Source: Symsagittifera roscoffensis (Eukaryota; Xenacoelomorpha; Acoela; Convolutidae). Taken from it: DNA of 64,000 bases. Positions within the stretch are counted from its first letter, which is position 1, and every line of letters begins with the position of its first letter. Below are positions 41,724-50,690 of this stretch, in pieces. The stretch covers positions 18,107,872 to 18,171,871 of the forward strand of contig NC_087068.1 of assembly GCF_963678635.1 (NCBI RefSeq). The letters run 5' to 3'. The notes below the pieces were generated by a model that searched no databases, was not told the origin of the DNA, and saw nothing but the letters and a program-made list of their open reading frames with translations. The translations under genes were made by a program, and so were the position numbers.

Positions 41724-41968
41724 ATTCTTCCAGCGAGCCAGATGATATAATCTATTCTTTATGACAAGACGATTTTAAAAAAATTCTATTTCTGACGAAA
41801 ACAATTCTGGGAAAAAACGCAGAAAAGCCAGAGTTTCTTCATAAAAAATTTTAGAAATCTTTTTCTGAAGAAGAATACGTTTCGAAAAACCTCAAGTAAA
41901 AAAAACGCAGAGAAGTTACAAGTTTCTCATCAGTAAGACCTTAAAGTTGTGAAGTCCCCATTACAGCA

Positions 41969-42041
41969 GGCCGCATAGCCAGTCGGTTAGAGCAACGTGC
42001 TAATAACGCGAGGGTCGACAGTTCGAGACTGTCTGTGATCA
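41969..42041 (+). pseudogene. tRNA-Ile relic, D-arm deletion
   Basis: A-box T deletion and acceptor changes. Confidence 0.65.
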
Positions 42042-42250
42042 AGGTTTCCCTAGAGCCAGATGGAATAGTCTATTCTTTATGACACGATTAAAAAAAAATC
42101 GACGAAAAACTTTCCGGAAAATAAAACGCAAAAAGCCTGAGTTTTTTTTTAAGAAGAACACGTTTGGAAAAACCTCAAGTAAACAAACGCAGAGAAGTTA
42201 CAAGTGTCTCATCAATAAGATCAAAAAGTTGTGAAGTCCTCAGTACAGTA

Positions 42251-42324
42251 GGCCGCATAGCTCAGTCGGTTAGAGCATCGTGCTAATAACGCGAGTGTCG
42301 ACAGTTCGAGCCTGTCTGTGGTCA
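42251..42324 (+). tRNA. tRNA-Ile (AAT), class 2
   Basis: Variable-loop G to T; U71. Confidence 0.6.
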
Positions 42325-42567
42325 ATGCTTCCCGCGAGCCAGATAAAATAGTCTATTCTTTATGACAAGACGATTTAAAAAATCAGCTTCTGACAAAAAA
42401 TTTTCTGGAAAAAAAACGCAGAAAAGCCAGTGTTTCTTCATAACGAATTTTAGAAGTCTATTTTTTGAAGAAGAAGACGTTTCGAAAAACCTCAAGTTGA
42501 AACACGCAGAGAAAATACAAGTGTCTCATCAACAGGATCATAAAGTTGTGAAGTCCCCAGTACAGCA

Positions 42568-42641
42568 GGCCGCATAGCTCAGTCGGTTAGAGCATCGTGC
42601 TAATAACGCGAGGGTCGACATGTCGAGACTGTCTGTGGCCA
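42568..42641 (+). tRNA. tRNA-Ile (AAT), class 1, altered T arm
   Basis: C71 and a T5 run downstream, but the T arm reads GACATGTCGAGA, so the 53-61 pair and T54 are lost. Confidence 0.45.
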
Positions 42642-42710
42642 ATGCTTTCTCGCGAGAGAAAGAATTGATTATATTTTTATGACACGACGAAAAAAAATTT
42701 AACTTACAAT

Positions 42711-42776
42711 AGCTCGGTTGGTTAGAGCATCGTGCAAGTAATGCAAGGGTCGACAAATCGCTCCTGTCTGTGGTCA
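42711..42776 (+). pseudogene. Truncated tRNA-Ile relic
   Basis: Lacks the 5' acceptor strand. The anticodon loop is CAAGTAA and so loses U33. Confidence 0.65.
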
Positions 42777-43015
42777 ATGCTTCCCGCAACAGAAAGAGAA
42801 TAATTTTCTTTATGACACGACAGAAAAAAAAAACATTTTTAAATCTGGAGAGAAAAAACTTCAGTAAAAACGCGAACAGCAGCAGTTTTCATTACAACTA
42901 AATTGAACACCTTCTTTTTGGAATAGCTGTTCGAAAGCATCAAAAATAAAACTTCAGAGAAGTTAGAAGTTTCTCATCACTACGATGATATAGTTGTGAA
43001 TTCTACGCTACACCA

Positions 43016-43088
43016 GGCGCATAGCTCAGTCGGCAAGAACATTTTGCTAATAACGCAAGGGTCCAGAATTCGAGCCTGTCTGTGGCCA
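43016..43088 (+). pseudogene. Diverged tRNA-Ile relic
   Basis: Acceptor, D stem and anticodon stem are all damaged; the loop CTAATAA remains. Confidence 0.6.
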
Positions 43089-43325
43089 ATTCTTCACGCG
43101 AGAGAACGAAATGATGCTATTTTTATGACACGAATAAAAAAAAATTTCAACTCTGAGGAGAGAAAACTTCAGGAATTACCCAGAAGAGCAGCAATTTTCA
43201 TCACAACTAAATTAAAAATATATTTTTTTCGGAATAGCGGTTTCAAAAACATTAAATAAACATCTAAAGAGAACTTAGATTTCTCATCATTACGATGACA
43301 AAGTAGTGAATTCAACGCTAGACGA

Positions 43326-43400
43326 GGCCGCATAGCTCAGTCGGTTAGAGCATTGTGCTAATAGCGCGAGGGGTCGAGAGTTCGAGCCTGTCTGTCGCCA
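43326..43400 (+). pseudogene. Diverged tRNA-Ile relic
   Basis: One extra variable-loop base and an acceptor mismatch; B box intact. Confidence 0.55.
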
Positions 43401-43661
43401 GTGCTGCCCGCGAGACACCGGAATGATTATATTCTTTATGACACAAAAAATTCATTAAAAAAAACGAATTTAAAAAAATCAATTTCAACTTTGAAGAGAG
43501 AAGTTCAGGAAAAAAACCCGTAGAAGAGCAGCTGTTTTCATGTCAAATAATTTAAAAATCTTCTTTTCAAACAGCCGCTTCATAAAAATCAAATGAAACA
43601 TATAGAGAAGTTAGGTTTCTCATCATTACGATGATAAAGTTTTGAAGTCTAAGTTACATCA

Positions 43662-43735
43662 GGCCGCATAGCTCAGTCGGTTAGAGCATCGTGCAAGTAA
43701 TGCAAGGGTCAACAAATCGCGCCTGTCTGTGGTCA
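43662..43735 (+). pseudogene. tRNA-like relic with loop CAAGTAA
   Basis: The A box is intact, but the anticodon loop is altered and the T stem disrupted. Confidence 0.6.
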
Positions 43736-43861
43736 ATGTTTCCCACTAAAGATGGGAACTAATGTAATCTTGATGGCACTACAAGTTTTAAAAAAAACTT
43801 CAAAGAAGTTACAAGTGTCTCATCAATAAGATCATAGAGTTGTGAAGTCCCCAGTACAGCA

Positions 43862-43935
43862 GGCCACATAGCTCGGTCGGTTAGAGCATCGTGCTAATAA
43901 CGCGAGGGTCGACAGTTCGAGCCTGTTTGTGGCCA
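43862..43935 (+). tRNA. tRNA-Ile (AAT), class 1 variant
   Basis: G5 to A turns the G5-U68 wobble into A5-U68. G49-U65 wobble in the T stem. A T4 run follows. Confidence 0.7.
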
Positions 43936-44222
43936 ATGCTTCCCGCGAGAGAAAGAATTGATTATATTTTCATGACAAGACGAGAAACCATTCAACTTCT
44001 GACGAAAAACTTTCTGGAAAACAAGACGATTTAAAAAATCAGCTTCTGACAAAAAATTTTCTGGAAAAAAACGCAGAAAAGCCAGTGTTTCTTCATAACG
44101 AATTTTAGAAGCCTATTTTTTGAAGAAGAAGACGTTTCGAAAAACCTCAAGTTGAAACACGCAGAGAAAATACAAGTGTCTCATCAACAGGATCATAAAG
44201 TTGTGAAGTCCCCAGTACAGCA

Positions 44223-44296
44223 GGCCGCATAGCTCAGTCGGTTAGAGCATCGTGCTAATAACGCGAGGGTCGACATGTCGAGACTGTCTGTGGCCA
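44223..44296 (+). tRNA. tRNA-Ile (AAT), class 1, altered T arm
   Basis: Duplicate of 42568. Confidence 0.45.
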
Positions 44297-44365
44297 ATGC
44301 TTTCTCGCGAGAGAAAGAATTGATTATATTTTTATGACACGACGAAAAAAAATTTAACTTACAAT

Positions 44366-44431
44366 AGCTCGGTTGGTTAGAGCATCGTGCAAGTAATGCA
44401 AGGGTCGACAAATCGCTCCTGTCTGTGGTCA
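44366..44431 (+). pseudogene. Truncated tRNA-Ile relic
   Basis: Duplicate of 42711. Confidence 0.65.
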
Positions 44432-44670
44432 ATGCTTCCCGCAACAGAAAGAGAATAATTTTCTTTATGACACGACAGAAAAAAAAAACATTTTTAAATC
44501 TGGAGAGAAAAAACTTCAGTAAAAACGCGAACAGCAGCAGTTTTCATTACAACTAAATTGAACACCTTCTTTTTGGAATAGCTGTTCGAAAGCATCAAAA
44601 ATAAAACTTCAGAGAAGTTAGAAGTTTCTCATGACTACGATGATATAGTTGTGAATTCTACGCTACACCA

Positions 44671-44743
44671 GGCGCATAGCTCAGTCGGCAAGAACATTTT
44701 GCTAATAACGCAAGGGTCCAGAATTCGAGCCTGTCTGTGGCCA
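44671..44743 (+). pseudogene. Diverged tRNA-Ile relic
   Basis: Duplicate of 43016. Confidence 0.6.
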
Positions 44744-44980
44744 ATTCTTCACGCGAGAGAACGAAATGATGCTATTTTTATGACACGAATAAAAAAAAAT
44801 TTCAACTCTGAGGAGAGAAAACTTCAGGAAATACCCAGAAGAGCAGCAATTTTCATCACAACTAAATTAAAAATATATTTTTTTCGGAATAGCGGTTTCA
44901 AAAACATTAAATAAAAATCTAAAGAGAACTTAGATTTCTCATCATTACGATGACAAAGTAGTGAATTCTACGCTAGACGA

Positions 44981-45055
44981 GGCCGCATAGCTCAGTCGGT
45001 TAGAGCATTGTGCTAATAGCGCGAGGGGTCGAGAGTTCGAGCCTGTCTGTCGCCA
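44981..45055 (+). pseudogene. Diverged tRNA-Ile relic
   Basis: Duplicate of 43326. Confidence 0.55.
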
Positions 45056-45316
45056 GTGCTGCCCGCGAGACACCGGAATGATTATATTCTTTATGACACA
45101 AAAAATTCATTAAAAAAAACGAATTTAAAAAAATCAATTTCAACTTTGAAGAGAGAAGTTCAGGAAAAAAACCCGTAGAAGAGCAGCTGTTTTCATGACA
45201 AATAATTTAAAAATCTTCTTTTCAAACAGCCGCTTCATAAAAATCAAATGAAACATATAGAGAAGTTAGGTTTCTCATCATTACGATGATAAAGTTTTGA
45301 AGTCTAAGTTACATCA

Positions 45317-45390
45317 GGCCGCATAGCTCAGTCGGTTAGAGCATCGTGCAAGTAATGCAAGGGTCAACAAATCGCGCCTGTCTGTGGTCA
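45317..45390 (+). pseudogene. tRNA-like relic with loop CAAGTAA
   Basis: Duplicate of 43662. Confidence 0.6.
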
Positions 45391-45516
45391 ATGTTTCCCA
45401 CTAAAGATGGGAACTAATGTAATCTTGATGGCACTACAAGTTTTAAAAAAAACTTCAAAGAAGTTACAAGTGTCTCATCAATAAGATCATAGAGTTGTGA
45501 AGTCCCCAGTACAGCA

Positions 45517-45590
45517 GGCCACATAGCTCGGTCGGTTAGAGCATCGTGCTAATAACGCGAGGGTCGACAGTTCGAGCCTGTTTGTGGCCA
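45517..45590 (+). tRNA. tRNA-Ile (AAT), class 1 variant
   Basis: Duplicate of 43862, with A5-U68. Confidence 0.7.
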
Positions 45591-45845
45591 AAGCTTCCCG
45601 CGAGAGAAAGAATTGATTATATTTTCATGACAAGACGAGAAACCATTCAACTTCTGACGAAAAACTTTCTGGAAAACAAAACGCAGAAAAGCCAGAGTTT
45701 CTTCATAACAAATTTTAGAAGTCTTTTTTTGAAGAAGAAGATTTTTGAAGAAGACGTTTCGAAAAACCTCAAGTGAGCAAACGCAAAGAGGTTACAAGGT
45801 TACAACAGCAGAAGATTATGAAGTTGTGAAGTCCCCAGAACAGTA

Positions 45846-45919
45846 GGCCGCATAGCTCAGTCGGTTAGAGCATCGTGCTAATAATGCGAGGGTCGACAGT
45901 TCGAGCCTGTCTGTGGGCA
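45846..45919 (+). pseudogene. tRNA-Ile-like copy, acceptor mismatch
   Basis: G at position 71 cannot pair with G2; the other arms are intact. Confidence 0.45.
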
Positions 45920-46158
45920 ATGCTTCCCGCGAGCCACATGAAATAGTCTTTTCTTTATGACACGACGATTTAAAAAATTTAACTTCTGACGAGAAAATTT
46001 CTGGAAAAAAAACGCAGAAAAGCCAGAGTTTCTAACGAATTTTAGAAATCTTTTTTTCAAGAAGAAAACGTTTCGAAAAACCTCAAAGTAAAAAACGCAG
46101 AGAAGTTACAAGTTTCTCATCATTAAGACCTTAAAGTTGTGAAGTCCCAATTACAGCA

Positions 46159-46231
46159 GGCCGCATAGCCAGTCGGTTAGAGCAACTTGCTAATAACGCG
46201 AGGGTCGACAGTTCGAGCCTGTCTGTGGTCA
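46159..46231 (+). pseudogene. tRNA-Ile relic, D-arm deletion
   Basis: A-box T deletion. U71, yet followed by a class 1-type T-run: a recombinant unit. Confidence 0.65.
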
Positions 46232-46470
46232 ATTCTTCCCGCGAGAGAACGAATTGATTTTATTTTATGACACGACGAAAAAATACAATTTCTGACAAAA
46301 AAGTTTCTGGAAAAAAAAAACAAAGAAAAGCCAGAGTTTCTTCATAACAAATTTTAAAAGTATTCTCTTGGAGAAGAAGATGGTTCGAAAAACCTCAAGT
46401 AAATATATTCAGAGAAGTTACAAGTGTCTCATCAATAAGATCATAAAATTGTGAAGTCCCAAATACTTCA

Positions 46471-46544
46471 GTCCGCATAGCTCAGTCGGTTAGATCATCG
46501 TGCTAATAACGCGAGGGTCGACAGTTCAAGCCTGTCTGCGGCCA
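46471..46544 (+). pseudogene. Diverged tRNA-Ile relic
   Basis: G2 to T, a D-stem change, and B box GTTCAAGCC. Confidence 0.5.
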
Positions 46545-46782
46545 ATGTTTATCGCGAGAGAACGAATTGATTATATTTTATGGCACGACAAAAAAATACA
46601 ATTTCTGACGAAAAATTTTCTGGAAAAAAAAAACGCAGAAAAGCCAGAGTTTCTTCATAACGAATTTTAGAAGTCTTTTTTTTGAAGAAGACGTTTCGAA
46701 AAACCTCAAGTGAACAAACGCAGAGAGGTTACAAGGTTACAATAACAGAAGATTATGAAGTTGTGATGTCCCCAGTACAGTA

Positions 46783-46856
46783 GGCCGCATAGCTCAGTCG
46801 GTTAGCGCAACGTCCAATTAACGCGTGGGTCGACAGTTTGAACCTGTCTGTGGCCA
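46783..46856 (+). pseudogene. Diverged tRNA-like relic
   Basis: The anticodon loop reads CAATTAA with no U33; the anticodon stem is mismatched. Confidence 0.55.
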
Positions 46857-47094
46857 AAGCTTCCCGCGACAGAAAGAGGATAATTTTCTTTTTGACACGA
46901 CAAAAAAAAAACATTTTTAAATCTGAAGAAAAAAAACTTCAGTAAAAACGCGAACAGCAGCAGTTTTCATTACAACTAAATTGAATACCTTCTTTTTGGA
47001 ATAGCTGTTTCGGAAGTATCAAATATAAAACTTCAGAGAAGTTAGAAGTTTCTGATCATTACGATCATATAGTTGTGAATTCTACGCTACACCA

Positions 47095-47168
47095 GGCCGC
47101 ATAGCTCAGTCGGCAAGAACATCGTGCTAATAACGCAAGGGTCTAGAATTCGCGCCTGTCTGTGGCCA
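47095..47168 (+). pseudogene. Diverged tRNA-Ile relic
   Basis: D stem lost (GCAAGAAC); B box changed to TTCGCGCC. Confidence 0.6.
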
Positions 47169-47404
47169 ATTCTTCACGCGAGACAACGAAATGATGCTAT
47201 TTTTATGACACGAATGAAAAAAAAATTCAACTCTGAGGAGAGAAAACTTCAGGAAAAACGCAGAAGAGCAGCAATTTTCATCACAACTAAATTAAAAATA
47301 AATTTTTTCGGAATAGCGGTTTCAAAAACATTAAATAAAAATCTAAAGAGAACTTAGATTTCTCATCATTACGATGATAAAGTAGTGAATTCTACGCTAG
47401 ACGA

Positions 47405-47466
47405 GGCTGCATAGAGCATCGTGCTAATAGCGCGAGGGGTCGAGAGTTCGAGCCTGTCTGTCGCCA
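47405..47466 (+). pseudogene. Truncated tRNA-Ile relic
   Basis: A deletion removes the D-arm 5' half; anticodon loop and B box remain. Confidence 0.65.
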
Positions 47467-47691
47467 GTGCTGACCGCGAGACAACGAAATGATAATATTC
47501 TTTATGACACGAAGAATTCATTAAAAAAACGAATTAAAACAAAACAATCGTAGAAGAGCAGCAGTTTTCATCACAAATAAATTAAAAATCTTCTTTTCAA
47601 ACAGCCGTTTTATAAAAATCAAATGAAACCTACAGAGAAATTAGGTTTCGCATCATTACGATGATAAATTTTTGAAGTCTACTTTACATCA

Positions 47692-47719
47692 GGCCGCAAA
47701 TCGCGCCTGTCTGTGGTCA
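47692..47719 (+). pseudogene. tRNA-Ile end fragments
   Basis: Only the first seven bases and the 3' end remain, joined by an internal deletion. Confidence 0.6.
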
Positions 47720-47939
47720 ATGCTTCCCACAAAAGATAGGAACGAATGTAATCTTGATGGCACTACGAGTTTAAAAAAAAACTTCTGAAAAAAATTTCCT
47801 GGAACAAACGCAGAAAAACCGCAGTTTCTTTATAACGAATTTTGGAAGGCTTCTTTTCGTAGAAGACATTTCGAAAAATATCACATAATAAAGTTTTTCA
47901 TGAAAAGGATGATAAAGTTGTGAAATCTACCTTACAGTA

Positions 47940-48013
47940 GGCCGCAGAGCTCAGTCGGCGATACCATCGCGCTAATATAGCGAAAGTCGACAGTTGGAGC
48001 CTCTCTGTGGCCA
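47940..48013 (+). pseudogene. Diverged tRNA-Ile relic
   Basis: Recognisable A box and 3' end; D and anticodon stems degraded. Confidence 0.55.
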
Positions 48014-48387
48014 CTGCTTCACGCGAGACAATGGAATGATTATATTCAATGACACGAAGAACTAAAAAACAACTATTTTAACACTGAAGAAAAAAAAATT
48101 TCAGGAAAAAACGCAGAAGAACAGCAGTTTCCAACACAAATGAATTAAAAACCTTCTCCACGGAATAGCCGTTTCGAAACCATCAAATAAAAAAATTCAT
48201 AAAAACTAGAAGTTTCTGAAACTCAACTTCTGGAAAAAACGCAGTAAAGCATCAGTTTTCATCGAAACTAATTTTATATATCTTTCTTCAAAGATGACGT
48301 TTCGAAAAACAGCAAATATATAAACTCAGAGAAATTACAGGTTTCCCATCAATAAGACTATAAAGTTGTGAAGTCAACCCTACGAAC

Positions 48388-48460
48388 GGCCGCATAGCGC
48401 AGACAGTTAGACCAGCGTTCTATAATGCGATGGTCGACAATTCGAGAGTGTCTGTGGCCA
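48388..48460 (+). pseudogene. Diverged tRNA-like relic
   Basis: Anticodon loop changed; the T arm keeps the TTCGAG core. Confidence 0.5.
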
Positions 48461-48693
48461 ATGCCTACCGTGAAAGAAAAACATAATTAAACTCGTTATG
48501 ACACGACGAACAAAAACTTGAAGGAAAAACTTCTGGAACAACGCAGAAAAGCTGCAGTTTTCAATACAACTAAATTTTAAAATCTTCTTTTCGGAATAGC
48601 CGTTTCGAAAAGATCAAATACAAAAAAGCAGAGAAGTTATAAGCCTCTCATCAAAACGACAATAAAAATGTGAATTCTACCTACCCTACAGCA

Positions 48694-48767
48694 GGCCGCA
48701 TAGCTCAGACGGTTGGAGCATCGGGCTAAATACGCGAGAGTAGACAGTTCGAGCCTATCGGTGGCCA
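48694..48767 (+). pseudogene. Diverged tRNA-Ile relic
   Basis: Good A and B boxes, but the anticodon stem is damaged and the loop is CTAAATA. Confidence 0.5.
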
Positions 48768-49009
48768 AGGATTTCCTCAAGAGAAAGGCATAGACACTCT
48801 TTATGAAACGGTGATTTAAAAAAAAAAGTATTTGAACTTCTGAGGAAAGAGTTTCGGGGAAAACGCAGAAAAACTAGTTTCTTCAATACTAGTTTTAAAA
48901 ATCTTGCTTTTGAAGACGACGTTCCGAAAATCATCAAATGAATAAACTGAGAGAAGTTACAAGTTTCTCATCAAAAGGATCATAAACTTGTGAAGTCAAA
49001 CCTACAGCA

Positions 49010-49085
49010 GGCCGTGTAGCTCAGTCGGTTAACGCATCGTGCTACTAACGCGAGAGCCGACAGTTCGAGCCTGTCTATGTGGCCA
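49010..49085 (+). pseudogene. Diverged tRNA-like relic, loop CTACTAA
   Basis: Anticodon position reads ACT. The extra TA before the 3' acceptor strand disrupts the acceptor stem. Confidence 0.5.
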
Positions 49086-49329
49086 ATGCGTCTCGCGATA
49101 GAAGGGCACAATTATATCCTTTATGACACGACAACTTAAAAAAAACATTTTCAGCTTCTGAAGAAAAATTTTCTGGAGAAAACGCAGAAAAGCAGCAATT
49201 TTCATCACAACTAAATTTGAAAATCTTCTTTTTGAAAGGCCGTTTCGAAAAAATCAAAAATAAAAACGCCGAGAAAATTAAGCTTCTCATCAAAAGAATC
49301 ATAAAGATGTGAAGTCTATCATACAACAA

Positions 49330-49398
49330 GCCGCATAGCTCACAGGGTTAGAGCATTGTGTTAATAACGCGAGGGTCGTTAGTTCGAACATGTCTGTA
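49330..49398 (+). pseudogene. Diverged tRNA-Ile relic
   Basis: The 3' acceptor strand is lost; the loop core TAATAA remains. Confidence 0.5.
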
Positions 49399-49783
49399 AA
49401 AAAGTACCTGAACAAACTGGTTTTATAAAAAAACTTTAAAGGTTTCAAATCTTCGCTGAAATTACAAAAAAAACTGAATTTGAAGTTACCGTCATAGTTG
49501 TCTACAGCACAAGAAAGATTGTGATGTGACAACTGACCTGAACAAACTTCAGCAGACAAACGAAAGTCCGACAATTCAATTTTTAACGGAAGTTTTTGTT
49601 CAATTGTATCTATTTTGAAAAAGAAGGTTCTGCCGGGGCGCAAATCTCTGCCGCTACCGCTTTGTCCTGTGGCCAAGTGGCAAGAACAGTATCTACTTAA
49701 TTCGAATAACAGCAAATAATTAAACTCAGACACGATAGAAACTTTTCATCAATGTGTGAAGTCAACCCTACAGCACTACAGTG

Positions 49784-49857
49784 GGCCACGTAGCACAGTC
49801 GGCTTCAGCACCTGGCTAACACCGCAATGGTCGACAGTTCGAACCTGTCTGTAGCCA
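49784..49857 (+). pseudogene. Diverged tRNA-like relic
   Basis: Only the T arm and acceptor ends are well kept. Confidence 0.5.
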
Positions 49858-50102
49858 AACGTTCACGCAAGGGAAAAGCACAGACAACCTTCTTTTGCCA
49901 GAGCGAAGAAAAATAACTTCAAAAATCTGAAAAAGAAGCTTCTGGAAAAAACGCAGAGAAGCAGCATATTTCAAAGAAAATAATTTTAAAAAAGTTCTAT
50001 TCGGAGGAACCGTTTCGAAAAAAAAATCAGACAAACAAACTCAGAGAAGATACAAAGTTTCTATCAAACCACTGATGATGTTGTAAATTCAGTCCATCAG
50101 AA

Positions 50103-50160
50103 GGCCGCTCGAGCATTGTGCTAGTAAGGCAAAGTTTAAAAAATAGAGCTGCATGTGGCT
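50103..50160 (+). pseudogene. Truncated tRNA-like relic
   Basis: D-arm deletion and a lost T arm, near the array edge. Confidence 0.45.
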
Positions 50161-50393
50161 GAGGTTTCCCGCGAGAGCAACGCATAGACATATTCTTTTT
50201 CATACTGCGAACAAAAAAGTTTCAACTACTGAAGAAAGAACTTCAAGAAAAAGCAGAGAAGCAGCAATTGTTATAGAATCTATTTTTTGGAAAACTTATC
50301 TTCCGAAGAACCGTTTGGAAAAACATCAAACATTAAAACATCAAAAAACTTTCTTCAACTCGATCTTCAAGTTATGAAGTAACCCCTACAGCA

Positions 50394-50466
50394 GGTAGCA
50401 TAACTCAGTCAATTATCGCATCAAGCAATAACGCGAGGGTCGACAGTTCGAGCGTGACAATAGCCA
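50394..50466 (+). pseudogene. Last recognisable tRNA-like relic
   Basis: Degraded in every stem; the B-box core GTTCGAGC survives. Unit similarity ends by about 50690. Confidence 0.5.
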
Positions 50467-50690
50467 TAACTTCCAGAAGAAAAGGCATAGATTGAATCTT
50501 TTTGAGTGTGAATCAAAAAATCACTTTCATTATATGAGAAAGAGCTTCTGGAAAAACCGCAATACTTTTCATCAATACTTTAGAAAAAATTTATCGGGAA
50601 GAGCTGTTTCAAAAAAAAAACTCAAATAATTGAACAAAGAGAAAGATACAGGTTTTCTATCAAACCAATGACCAAGTTAAGGGAGTAAAC

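Larger units (their letters stand above)
42365..44020 (+). repeat. 1656-bp higher-order repeat, copy 1
   Basis: Contains six tRNA-like copies (42568, 42711, 43016, 43326, 43662, 43862). It is followed directly by a near-identical second copy. Confidence 0.9.
44021..45675 (+). repeat. 1656-bp higher-order repeat, copy 2
   Basis: Tandem copy of 42365-44020 with the tRNA-like genes at an offset of 1655 bp. Only scattered differences. Confidence 0.9.
20831..50690 (+). repeat. tRNA-Ile tandem array, right segment (96 copies)
   Basis: Continuation of the array, mean period about 317 bp. The consensus tRNA is 74 nt. Acceptor GGCCGCA pairs with TGTGGCC; D stem GCTC/GAGC; anticodon stem TCGTG/CGCGA with loop CTAATAA (anticodon AAT, read as IAU for Ile); T stem GACAG/CTGTC with loop TTCGAGC. 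A box TAGCTCAGTCGG and B box GTTCGAGCC are both good Pol III promoters. No CCA is encoded, as in eukaryotes. Class 1 has C71 and TTTTATTTTT about 27 nt after the gene. Class 2 has U71 and no T4 run for about 120 nt. Broken classes are listed separately. Units are near identical at 21-42 kb, diverge after 42.3 kb, and fade out near 50.5 kb. Confidence 0.96.

Noticed and set aside
49010..49085. A new tRNA with anticodon ACT
   Set aside because: The acceptor stem is disrupted by an insertion and it sits in the decayed edge of the array; mutation of the Ile copy is the simpler explanation.
1..50690. CRISPR-like regular repeats
   Set aside because: The spacing is regular, but the repeated part is the whole 317-bp unit containing a eukaryotic tRNA. 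There are no short repeats with unique spacers.
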